Shown here: positions 1 through 12,800 of the stretch, piece by piece
How positions within the stretch are numbered: the stretch's first letter is position 1
Layout: each line of letters begins with the position of its first letter
NCBI GenBank assembly: GCA_026874595.1
Contig: CM049317.1
Location: 75,422,891 to 75,486,890 of the forward strand
DNA from: Sipunculus nudus
Lineage: Eukaryota > Annelida > Sipuncula > Golfingiida > Sipunculidae
DNA length: 64,000 nucleotides
Reading direction: 5' to 3'
Program-made: the position numbers and the translations under genes
Notes under the pieces: model-generated
Databases searched by the model: none
The model's input: the letters and a program-made list of their open reading frames with translations, nothing else
What the model was told of the DNA's origin: nothing

Positions 1-209
1 ATTTTTCTTCCGTTGTCGCACTATTTTTTACGAATAATGGTATTTTCATTCGCTTGCAGCTCTAAATGTGTATTACATAGAGACAAAGGTATATACAATG
101 TATATAAATTGTCATCACAACTATTGCAAAAAACTTCCATGCATGGATGATTGCGTTCGGTTCTCTAGGAAAAGAGGGATATATCAGATCAATATCAATA
201 TCAATATCA

Positions 210-255
<46 letters not shown>

Positions 256-2407
256 TTTTGTGTAAAAATGAAGTTAAAGGTTGAAATAATTTGTTATTAT
301 TTACACATGTCATTACATATGGTATAGGCACGGCACAAGAAATGTATTAGGTTGACTAATCGCAGTCGAGTAAGTAGAAAAAAACCGTCTGACGACACTT
401 GTACACGTTTTCGTTACCGTAACGGATGGTCCGGACCGTCCGTTAAAATAACGAACAAAATGAAGCATTTACGAACGAGAAGAATTTAAAGAAAGTTTCG
501 AATTACCCAAAAAATGTGTAACGATGGAGTAACGAGTTCGTTATGCATTCGTTCGGCTTACGAATGCTTCGAGTTCACCCCCCCCCCCCCCCCCCAGGTG
601 TCTTCGCCAGAGAGCAAATGCGAGGATTTCACGTCGGTTGCAAGATAGCCGCGCTACCTATTTACGAATGTCGCATGAATGTCGCACGGCATTCGGTATT
701 CGCTTTCTATTAAATATTAGGACAGGTCTGAGAGCTTGTAAGTCTATCTTGTGGTCATCACTGACCTCTTCGCAAAAACTGATACTGCCAATGCACTCAT
801 TGGTCTGATTCTTGGACCTGTGCCAGAAACGATGTTATCAGACCGACGAGAGCGGGTGTCGCATGTTTTAAATTTTGAGAGGATGCTAAATGCAATGCCA
901 CATTTCTTCTGATTCAAGTTCTCTGCTCTGTGCTCACCCTGGTGGTCATGCCCAGAGGACCATGCCATACACAGCAGCGGTTACACGATTGCATGTATAA
1001 CAGCAGCAGAAGGAGCGTAGAACCAGGGGTTTCATCCGTCCCGAGAAATAGCGCTTAAACTGATGACAGCGTCTGCTTGATACAACGACTATATCAATGA
1101 AATGTTTGTTCACATATGTAGTTATTTAGAAATCACTCTCTAGTAAGTCAATCTCAAAAAGTTCTTCCTGCTGCTGTAGTTACGGAGGTTCGGAAAATAA
1201 TTATTGGAGATAGTCATTTTAATTCTCGAAAAAGTCTTAAACCACTGCTAACAAGGGTAAAATAACAATTACTCTCAGATTATCTGCCCTGCTCACATAT
1301 ACATTTCTTCTCTATTAATCCACTTTGAAATTACAGTGGTAACCCAAATGTTCACTAAATTAAAATGCAAAGTTTCCCATTGTGTGTAATACATATCACC
1401 CTCATGCTTTTGCTCTCTCTATATGCGACCAATGTTCAGTTTCCAGCATTGTAGTGGTCTATCTAAGGCCTTTGGTTTTCTCGGGATTCTCGAGTTTCCT
1501 TCATCCCCAGACATAATCTGAACCATGAAGAATGCCGAGGTGAGTGGTAATAATTATCTGTACAATTCAAAATAATGCAAATAAGTTAAAATTTGTTTCA
1601 CTTACATAAAAGGAAGGGTGGTGGTGGTTTTAGGACGCTGTATCTCCTATCATCTTGTGAGATATTTTAGAATTTTAATCCTGTTTACGGGTAGTCTGCT
1701 GTTACTCTAAACATGAGAAAATTAAATAATGTATGTAAAATGCTCTAAAAGGTCCGTAAATTAATAATCATATGGCAGCTGAGGTTACCTATTTGCTTTT
1801 ACTGTTCAGTTTCACTTTCACATGTTGAACACATGATGTCATAATTACCTGCTAATATTTGGTGATAATGCACCTGCTGTCACTTCATCCTCACAATAAA
1901 CAGGGATGTACAAATAAAAAAAAAACAATTATCCAAAATCCCTTTTATTATTCACAGAAACATATATTCTTCGTACCATTTTTGGGGTGGATGGATATTG
2001 GACGTCTGCAGTGATCACATACCAAAGTGTGTAAAATATTATAATATTTACCATATTTTCCCCCAGAATCCTATTAAACCAGAATTGTTTATTGCATTAT
2101 TGCAAAAAGTGTATGGACTTTTTAGGGACAGACAAAGTGCTTGACTATGTCTATTCAGCTATTCAGATTATCCTAGCAAAATTCTGATAGCTATGCAACA
2201 CACATTTGTTTTGTTTCTGGCCAAATACTCATTAACATACTCCATCATGTAGTATAAATACTGATTAGAAATACAGCAGAGACAGAAAAATAGCAGACCT
2301 CATGTTAGTCATGCATTTAATCAAACATTCCTGCACCTAATATAACACAGAAATGGATGCCGTGTGTAATGGTATAACATCAATTTAAAGATTTAAAGAT
2401 CTCTGGT
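1..2407. other. Intergenic DNA downstream of AGMO
   Basis: No coding region is supported here. The stretch holds a mixed (TA)n/(TG)n microsatellite at about 210-255, a C tract at 578-595, and a 24-bp near-palindrome at 421-444. A 74-codon frame on the minus strand (744-968) shows no domain and is treated as chance. Confidence 0.5.
421..444. promoter_or_regulatory. 24-bp near-perfect palindrome
   Basis: The two 12-base halves are reverse complements except for one position. It sits in CG-containing, GTTACG-rich sequence that contrasts with the AT-rich surroundings. It could be a dimeric protein binding site or the centre of a degraded repeat; function is unknown. Confidence 0.35.
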
Positions 2408-2609
2408 TTACTTGTTTTTCTGCGTTTCTTCACCAGCAGAACACCAACGTATAATTTCAAATACCCAAAATGCCACGGACAACATAAACACTGCCTGTAG
2501 TCCATAAAGCAGCTGGGAGCGAGAACCAGTTGCACGTTTAGAAGACAGGTACCAGTCTACACCCAGGAAGATGATGCAGCGCAGGCATTCCATGTATGGT
2601 GCCATAGAT
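2408..2609 (-). CDS. AGMO: AGMO terminal coding exon
   Basis: 202 bases, acceptor CTTCAG, ending in TAA at 2410-2408. It encodes a C-terminal helix ([15 protein letters not shown]), a second hydrophobic stretch and a short charged tail. Confidence 0.87.
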
Positions 2610-3801
2610 CTGAAGAATGAAAAAACATGAAAGAAGGGACCTCTGTTTCATAGGCAATGTGATCTAAAAAGGATCCATCAGGCAATTTAAAAGCGTTGGA
2701 CGAGATAGAAACCCTTCTTTAAGCCCAAAACACACTAGTGCGTGACGGTCAAGCGTCAAGGGTCAAATCTGGAAAAAAATCGGTTCAGTCTATTTATTTT
2801 AAGCAAAACACACGTCAAGCGTCACGAGTTAGCAGTCACTCCTGCAGCGGTTTTTGACGCGTGACGCGCGCTTGCCGCGTGGGTTTCCCTCCCAAGCACT
2901 CGCAGTCTTTATTAAACTGCGGATAGAATTTTTGTTTCAATTCATTCTACTGTAATTATTTATGTGTTTCTGGATTGAAAAAGTACAATAAAGCAACACA
3001 AATATCATTATGAAGAATGACTGCGTACTGGCATATTTAGAACATGTTTGTATACAATTAAACCAATGCTGATTATCAAGATTACAATTTTACAACGTAA
3101 CAAAAGAAATACAAGTGCTTTGTTAAAACCATCCAATCATATGCGTGTCGTGCGCGTTGTAACTAGTGCGTTTGAATTTGTCGCGAGCCGCACGCGTGAC
3201 GTGCGCGTTAGTGTGTTTTGAGCTTTATTTTAGTATGCGTCCTGCATAACTGAGTGTGAAAACTTCAAAATATTCACACATAACGTTTATGTCCACTTTC
3301 AGACATTTTATTGGTTTGTGTGCGATTTTAGACGTTTTCCTTCCAGTTTTGCCAAATGTTTGCTCTCTTCATATATATATATATATGTCACAGGGTGAGA
3401 AATGACTGGTGGGCCGATCGTGGAATCGAACCCGCACGACATGCACAGAAGTTCGGCATTCTAACCGCCTCTCCAGAAGAGCAAGCTTCTTTGGCAAGGA
3501 AGTTGGAACCCTTATATGTGCACCGTGACACTCACCCCCTCTGCGAGGACGTTCTGTCCCCAGAACGCAGGGTTACCATCCCGGGGGTCACATCAGTGAA
3601 CTAGGTGGAGGTAATGACACGATCTACAACTCCCGGGCCACACGTTGGGCGCCAAACGTCACAGGGTGGGAAATGACTGGTGGGCCGATCGGGGAATCGA
3701 ACCCGCACGGCATGCACAGAAGTCCGGCATTCTAACCGCCTCTCCAGAAAAGCAAGCTTCTTTGGCAAGGAAGTTGGAACGCTTATATGTGCACCGTGAT
3801 A

Positions 3802-3862
<61 letters not shown>

Positions 3863-6800
3863 ATATAGAAATATATACTAACTGCCAGACGTTGTAACGG
3901 TAGCTGATTCGAACTGCATACAAACATATCTATTAGCCTAATATTATAACATATGAATTTCTACTTTTCTAGATAAATGTTACTTAATTTAATGTCAAGG
4001 TTTATATCAGTTTAGAAAGATCAAACACAGGACATTTACAAACATAAACTAAACCCTAGAATTCTTACTTACCTTCTGTCATTGAGAGCTCCAAAACATG
4101 TAAGACTGTAGAGAATGTAGATGACTGCCAAGAACACTGTCACCTGTGACATCTCCTGTAATATGAAGTTACATTACATCGTCATTACATAACCATACAC
4201 ATCTCCTGAAATAAAAAGTCACATTACATCCTCATTACTTAACCATACACATCTCATGAAATAAAAAGTCACATTACATCGTCATAACTTAACCATACAC
4301 ATCTCCTGAAATTAAAAGTCACATTACATCGTCATTACTAAACCATATACATCTACTGTAATAAAAAGTAACATCACAATATAATTCTTTCATCATAAAT
4401 ATCTTCTAAATTTTCATAGAACAGAGGCAACACCGGAAGAAAAGAAATAAAATGGGGCAGGACCGGTATATGAATGGAAACATTCTTCATAATAAAATTG
4501 TGCATTTAATGATTTGAGTCATACTTGAGCAATGTTTTCTCTGGTATACTTTAAGTCACGTCACAATAGCAGCATTGAGACAGCAGTAAAAAAATCACAG
4601 TAAGCAATGTGCCAGCAAACGCCAATAGGTTTTAACGTTTGGATTTGCATAATCTTTGTACATTGTACAGTACGTCTTGGATATTTCATTGGTAGCAGGC
4701 CTTGGCGTGAATTCATGTGTTTGTAGTGCCTGACGGTCAAATAAAATTACAAACACTTCAATCAGTCCACAGAATCATAGGTCTAGATTAAACTGAAAAA
4801 CAGAGTTTTGTGGTCAGTATCACACATAATTTCTGTCAGGCAACAAAGTATAGCGCACAAAAGAAGGAAGACATTTTATTGACCCATAAATATTATCACT
4901 TTAAGATATATGTCTTCTATATATATTCTAACGCGGTCTAAAAATTATTTTACTTGGCGCTATTCTGCTCTTATCTGTGTTGAAATGTTTGTTTTCGTGA
5001 TAAAGTATTTTTTTTTAAACGCAAGAGATAGGTTGCAATTAAGTAATTAATGTGTGTTGAAGCTGTCTCAGCATTTAACTTACAGCCTTTCTTGCGACCA
5101 TTTCTTGGTAGCCAACCAGCACCAGGACAAAGTGGACTAGCACATAAGCACTGTGTAAGCCTGGAAGACCGCTGTCATACCGCTGAACTGGGAATTTTAC
5201 CTGCCATTATAATAGAAAATCATTATAATGTAGAAATTGTTATTTATTTTCATATGTAATTTTTATTGCTGATCTTGACACAATCGGCTTAAGGAACATG
5301 ATGACAGCATACATTTGGAGTATTATCTATTATTTTGTCACAGCATTAGGGAAATGTCCTCACCTGCATGAAGGGGGATGTGCATCATGTATGTTTCTGT
5401 ATCTGAGACTTTGGGAGTAATATATATACGTGCGTAATATGCATAGCACATCTTAATCAGTCTTTTGTTGAAGAATTTGGGAATTTTCGCTGATTTTACT
5501 TTTTTTCACCCTTATATGTTAATGAGGGCTACACTTTCTTATTAGCACGTGCTCTCTTTGTCGGTCATTTAGCTTTGCCAGGCCTGTACGTACCTCTGGG
5601 AGTTCTTCATGATTACCGAGGCGAGGTGTCCCAGGCTTCCACCCCGGTCCGTAAAAGATCACAGACAACTTGTTACTGATTCCCTTCTCCCGCTGAAACC
5701 TCTTCCACATGTATCCCAGGTGACACAGCTACGAGACAAAAAAATTATCATTATATCTTCCGAAGAGTTGTTAGTGATATTATAGCTTTAGTTATCGTTT
5801 TATGCCAACTTCATAACTTTAGCACCATCAGCTTTAAGTTCATCACTGTGAACGAAGGCGTTTTACTGTAATAAAAGCCATATGCTACTCACGACACAGA
5901 GACCTAAAACAGGAAACGTGAATAGAAATAGATGGTGAAAATGAGAGAGATGTTTATAAGTAAATACGAAAAAAGGTGTCACCTGTACATCAAAAGGATC
6001 CCATGTTTTGAGTGGATGTACAAGGCCATAAGCAATTTCCCTTTTCTCGGAAGTGAAGGTTCCTATATGGCATGTTAGAAATATCCCAAATTAGAAAATA
6101 TCAATAATCTCAATAAATGTACATTTGTCATATAAAGTGTTTTTAGACATAGGGTACAATTATTTAAAAGTTTTCGCTTGATGTAATTGTTCAGCAAGTG
6201 ATTCAAATACACAAACGCATTTCAGAGAAATAAAAGCCTTTCATTTGCAATGCTCATATTTTACGGTTTGGACAAGGTTATATAACATCAGGAAGCACTC
6301 GAATGTCTATTATAATAGAGTATCATAAACAATTTAATCTGTAGATAAAATGAGGAAAAGTTAGAGAAATTCAAACAACATTATCAAACACAGGAAAAGG
6401 TAAATGATTTAATTCATTGAATAAATAATTGAAAACTTTTGTGATAAACTCACCAAACATTCTGTCCCAGATTATAAGCGTACCAGCGTAGTTCTTGTCT
6501 ATACAGTAAGGGTTACGGCCGTGATGGACGCGGTGATGACTGGGGGTATTTAAGATGTACTCCAGGGGACCAAGGGACTTAACCAGCTGTCAGGTATATA
6601 AGAATCACTCTTAAACGATAAATCAAATACGTCTTGCCGATCACTGTTGTTCCAATTAAAAATAAGTGACCCCGGGGAAATGACGCTCAGGTGACTAGGA
6701 AGACATTCACAAAAGGAATTTTATCATCAGAATTCAAAATTTTGTAGGTGGTATCCCCATTCAACTAAAGCACAGCTTGGAGGATATGGGTAACAAAGAC

Positions 6801-9800
6801 CTAATTTCGGGTTTCCAAGGAGACCATGGGCCTCCCTGAATATTCAGTCAGAAGATTCTAGGTCCAATGGTTACGGTTTGTGCCCTGTAAACAGGTAACC
6901 GCATCTTTGAAGGTCTCAAAAATAAAAATGTGAAGAAAATGCGTACAAATTTGAAAAAAAAATCCAGGTAGGGCCACCCGTCTGCAGGAGCTGAAGAATC
7001 CCTCAATGATGAATGTGCATGCAAAGAATCATGGTGATGAATGCATTAGTAGTTAAAAAACTGCAGGTTTTGTATAAAATGTTTAATTATACTGAGGGGT
7101 ACTTCTAAGCCCCATAGCTCGGAGAATATTGGTAAAAGAGACCTAATTTCAGGTTTCCAAAGGAGATTTTTTATGGACCTCCCTGTATGTCAAATAAGAA
7201 GATTCTAGGTCCAATGATTACGATTTGTGCCTGGTAAACAGACAGACAGACGGATAGATAGACGGACGACGGAAAAAGAGTGATCGCTATAGCTCAGATG
7301 ACTTTCAGTCAGCTGAGCTATAAACGGAAGATAGGTAATGATGTCTTGATTAACTCACTTATTTACTTCACCAATTTTTCCACGTTCTGGGACGTTCCTT
7401 AAGTGATGAGATTTTGTATAAGTTTTGTTTGTATTAGTATGCTGTTAGACACTGCTGGTTATAATACTAAAGACAGAATGATTTCATCTGACCTGACACC
7501 TGAATCGGATGCCAAGATTCCAAAAGCTCAAGGAAATAACTTATGCACTTACCCATCAATGACTTATTGTTATACACAAAATATTGCAACGAGTTCTTTT
7601 ACTATCAAAATCACTTAGCTACAAAGTCTCGCAGGTGCACTATTTGTTTTCGTTATCGCGCTGGATGACGCCTTTCGTTATGAACCATCTTTGGTGATGC
7701 AAATGATACTGCAATATCCTCTAATCCTGGTGCATCACGCTCATTATCATTTACAACATCTGGTCCGTTTATTGACTCTAACTGATCACCATTTCCACAA
7801 GCAATTTAAGTATTTTCACATTAAGAATTGTCCTTAGAACTGTGGTTCAGTAGCTCACTTTCAGTGATTATACAGGAATTTACACACTGCTCACCAACAT
7901 CATTCCCTCTCTGACAAATAACAGGTTCAGTTTCTCCTGATTTTTTCAGATGGTCCGCATGAACAAAACGTTTTCTACCTCCAACCATCACACGATAAGA
8001 CAAGGGTTCTTATCTATTTGTTACCTTGCCTGGAATGTGCTTAACCTCCTGGTTGTCACGACAGTTCTCTACCCTTGACTATTTCATTCACTTTATATTC
8101 GCATGTCATGAATTTCTTTCTGTTTGTCTTCATATTTTTCAACATCTGGTCTTAGTAATTCAAACCTTGTGCGTAGCTGTCTTTTGTTTAACATCTCTCC
8201 GGGTGAACGTCCTGTCACTGAATGTGAAGTGACCCTGTACATTAATAAGAAGTTAGCCAACTGATGCCTTTTTGACATCTTCAGCAGAATGCTAATGTCT
8301 GCTTTATGCCATTACTTCTCAAGAATGTTCTTAATTCTACGGACGCAAATAGTAGACCATTGTCCGAGACAATTTCTTCAGGTAAACCATGGGTACTAGA
8401 TATATTGCGTAACACCAATAGTATTAATTGCAGTGGTTGTAGACATCTGGATAACTTCTGGCCACTTGGAATAGCTAGCAACTTCTAACAGGTATTTCTT
8501 ACCTCTATATTCACCAAAGTCCATATGGATTATAAACCATGGTCTGCTAGGAAATGTCCACAGGTACAGTAGAGACAGTGATGGATCTTTCTGTAACAAT
8601 AAAAATACATTACATTGTTTTTAAATATCCTCAATTCTCTGATCCAGTCCCGGAAAACATAAATAGCTACGAGCTTGAGCCTTGGTCCTGACTATTCCCA
8701 TGTGCTCTTGGTGTAGCTCTCTTACTAGTGTCTTTGAGACTTGTGGCGTATTATCACTCGCATTCTCCACAATAACCACCCTGATCACAAATTTCTGTAC
8801 TCCTACTGTAATATGGTTTCATCTCTTCTGGTATAAATGTCCCTTTCTTTGGCCATCCTGGCATGGCATACTGATAAACTCGCGACAAAAGAGGATCCTT
8901 TCTAGTCTCTTTACTGATATCTTCAGCTGTTATGGGTATCTGATCAACATGAATGAAATAGTTAATATGAGCTTCTATCCCAACCTTATCTCTGTCTAGT
9001 GGCATTCTAGAGCCAGTCATTTCCATGTGCATCTGTCTGACGGTACACAATATCATAATCATATGCCGTTAGAATGAGACTCCACCGCCGTAATGTGAGT
9101 GCTGCCAGTGTTGGCATCCTCGTTTTGGTCCTAGTATGATTGTTAACGGTTTGTGATCTGTTATAAGGTTAAATTTCCTGCCATACAGGTATTTATATAA
9201 TTTTTTCACTCAAAAAATTATACTCGCTGCCTCACGTTCAATCTGAGCATAGTTTCTCTCAGTTGTAGTTAAAGTCAGAGAAGCAAATGCAACTGGTCTT
9301 CCGACTCCGTTTTTGTCAGTCTGGGATAGCACAGCACCTACCCATAGGCTAATGCATCTGTAACAAGACCCAGGGGTTTCTTGACATCATAATGTACAAG
9401 AACCATAGTGCTGGACAACTCAGTATTGGCATGCCGAAACAAATTTTCACATTCAGCTGTCAATTCAAAATTCACATCAGATCTTAATATTATGTGTAAT
9501 GGCTCAAGTCTGATTGACAGACCAGGAAAGAACTTTTGATAGTGATTAATTTGTCCCAGTAATGATTTCAGTTGTTTTGTTTTCTGGTGCACGTGCACTA
9601 GCAATGGCTTTGATTTTGTCTTCTGTAGGATGAATATAATTTCCGTCTATCTTATGTCCCAAGTATTCAACCTTTGTCATGAGGAATAGACATTTTGTTC
9701 TTTTGAGTTTTACGCCATTTTGAGCTAATCTCTCAAACACTGTATTATTTGACTTCAGCAATATGTCATGAAGGTACTCCAGGTAGACCTATCAATACCT

Positions 9801-12800
9801 GGTTCAATACTTGCTGAAATATGTGGGGCGCTTTTTTGACCCCGTAAGCCAATTTGTTAAATTCATAAAGTCCCTTCAATGAGTAGGGCACTGCTTTATT
9901 GCTTTATGAAATATGGGCTCAGCTTCTGCTTCAAAGTACAAATCTGCGTGGAAGCCCTTGATATCTCCATCCCCTTTAAGGATACTTGTGCTGGCGGTTT
10001 GGTTATGACAGCAAAAATCTCAGACCAATTTACTTTAATATTTTGATACCAGTTCCGACCCAGCAAGGAAACTTTATCCCCCCTAGTCACGATCAATGGT
10101 TAGTGTCTGGTCTGGCCTTCATATGTAAAAGTGACTTCAACTTTGCCAATAACTTCGATCTGCGGGCCGCAATAACTCCAAAGTTTAATACTGCTTCCGT
10201 TTAAAGTTTATTGCACAAATACTTATTTTATGTGCTCTCTCATATGATCGTCACTGAAGTCGCAGTATCAAACACAAATAAAATGTCCTGGTCATTTACA
10301 GTTATCTTTACTTTGTATTTTTCAGCCTTACTTTTAGAACTCATATGATTAATAAAATTCAAAGTTTCATGTCTCTCATTACCTGTATCTGTATTTTCAT
10401 CTGAAACTTAATATACAGGCTTCTTCCGTTTGTGTTGACCTGACTGCTGACCTTTACTAACGACTAGGTTTTGTGTGACATGCCTTGGCACAATGCCTCA
10501 TTTTATTACACTTGTAGCACTTACACTATGACTAGTGTTTTAATACCTTGTGCATCGTAACCAGTTCCTGTTTTAGTGTCTCTATGGGGCGATTGAAACT
10601 TACTTGGAAATACGGTCAACCTTGCTGTCACTGGTACTTTGTCTCTCATGCCCATAGTATTTCAGATTAATATCAATTATCTTCATGGCTACTGCCATCT
10701 CACTGGCTCTGTTCCATGTTGAATCCCCTCTAGCTGACTGATCTAGCAAGTGATTGGTAATTTTCTCATTTCTCACACCTTGACAGAGTGCCTAAAGGAG
10801 TCTTTCCTCCACTTTATCCTCTTGTGTATATTTACAGTGTACTGTTAGGTTTTCAGTTCTGCAATATAGTCTTTTGTATGATATTTTCATCAAAAACTTT
10901 CATCAGGCCTTTGTTTCCTGGATGTAAACTTCAACCTCGCTGCTAAAGGCGTAATATTACACTAGTAAGGTTCACCTAACACTTGAATCCACTCTCTGTA
11001 AGTTTTCTCTGCAATCGGATCTTGGAACACTTAACTAGTAACAGTTTTCAAAGCTGCCGGTCCAATGACAGTTCACAGCATTGCTGCCCTTAGATCGCCT
11101 CTGATTTTATTTGCTTTCATCCATAGCTCAAATCTTGAACGGTAGTTTGACAACGTTCTTCTTTAGGTACGTATGGTCCTATTTGGCCTATTAGGACTGA
11201 CGCCATTTTGACAAAATTTTACTGCTTTGCACGTGTCCGAAACAAGGTCTGCCACAACCTGAGCCTTACTTGGCAAATGTGTTAATATTATGAATATCAT
11301 GGCACTGAAACGTTTACAGTTCATCAGCTCACATACCGGATATTGCTTCTGCCCGGATATTTTTCAGCGTGTCAGCCGACTGTTCCCTTCGTCGTCGCCA
11401 CTTTTGTGTTCGGCGCCCCCAGGCCACAAACAAAAACCGACATGTTGCAGTAACGGAACTTATTCTTAAGTATCTCCAATACAATAAAGCGACTTCTTGC
11501 CGTCATACATAGTTTCACATGTACTCGCCAGATGGCGCCAATACATCAGTAGACAGATAGACAGACAGACAGAAAAAGCAAACATGGCTCATTTTTTATC
11601 TCATGAATATATAAATATTAAAAATAAGAATTCACAATACTTTGTATAATAGTACTTGTACAAATGGTACCAGGCTACCTCGGTATGAATCCAGAACTGG
11701 TACAGCATGTTGAACTGGATATGAACCATGAAGCCAGACGAGGGTACGAATAAAGATATGGGTAGACAGAAGACCTGTAGTAAATGATAAAGCACAGAGC
11801 ATAAAGGAAATATGTCAAACTGAAACGCTTCGTGAGATAATACTGATCTGCTCTGGTCTTGACGTATAAGATGTATAAGTTGTATAAGTTACCTATATCA
11901 CATACAACATGATTTATAGAATTACTCGCAAAGTACTGAGCAGAATTTGTTGATAACAAGGAATATTTAAAATATTCGTAAAATTAAACGAAAAATAGTA
12001 CTGCTGTTGCTTCTGTGTTTTTAAATTGTCTCAATCAATCATAATTTACTGGGACGACAGTTTTGAACTTATGTTGGGCCGTTTCTGTCATAATTTGAAA
12101 CGATGTACCATCTTCCGTTATTAGATCTCTACATCTACCATAATTACGGGCCAGCAAGAGGGCTTTGTTCAAATGGTCAAAGACGGACATCAAATCATCA
12201 AATTTAAAATTTATCTATCCAGTGTACACTCGGTACAAGAACCGTATACATGTCCTACTGATGCATGGATGGAAGAAAAGGTGAGCAGGATAAGCAAACC
12301 TCATTAAGTCATCCCTAAAGATATCTATGACGAATAGGCATAGCAAGTTTCAAGACAATCCATGTATTTATACTCTTTCTACCTACCCATGATACATATG
12401 GCTCGAACACTGACTGTCTCAACGCTGTTGAGTAATTGTAATCCTCTGAACTGTGATAGACTTGGTGGGATGCCCACAAGATATTGACTTCTGTCAAAAA
12501 AGACATATATGATCTATATAAAAAGATATATGATCACATTTTTTTCAATGGTGCATACATAAACATTATATAGTCCGTAGCCCCCGTGCATTAATCACCA
12601 TTTCACATAATTGTAATTATTACTTTACTTATTTTTCAAGCTAAGTGGAAAGCGACGATGACCAGGAGTAGTAAACATGAGACATTTATAAGTTATTGTG
12701 GCTAACAATGAAATTAATATATATTCATATATATATATATATATATAAACTTATTTATTTTACATGGATTGTACAATAATTTATTATTACTAATCGAAAA

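Larger units (their letters stand above)
3386..3801 (-). mobile_element. Miniature LTR retrotransposon (TRIM), 416 bp
   Basis: Two 145-bp direct repeats (3386-3530 and 3657-3801, 8 differences counted) enclose 126 bases without coding capacity. The repeats start TGTCAC and end GTGACA, with terminal bases mutated in one copy. Next to the 5' LTR in minus sense is a primer site (3654-3638) matching the 3' end of tRNA-Lys(CUU) with one mismatch. A purine tract GAGGGGGTGAG abuts the other LTR. Each LTR carries a tRNA-like A box and B box. The flanks are (TA)n, so no target duplication can be read. Confidence 0.8.

Noticed and set aside
1525-1545. ATG AAG AAT GCC GAG followed by GTGAGT, a possible first exon on the plus strand
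   Set aside because: Five codons with a donor are not enough evidence and no downstream exon was seen.
11520-11545. Primer-binding-site-like TTGGCGCCATCTGGCG beside the decayed gypsy
   Set aside because: No LTR boundary was found next to it and the match to a tRNA 3' end is short.
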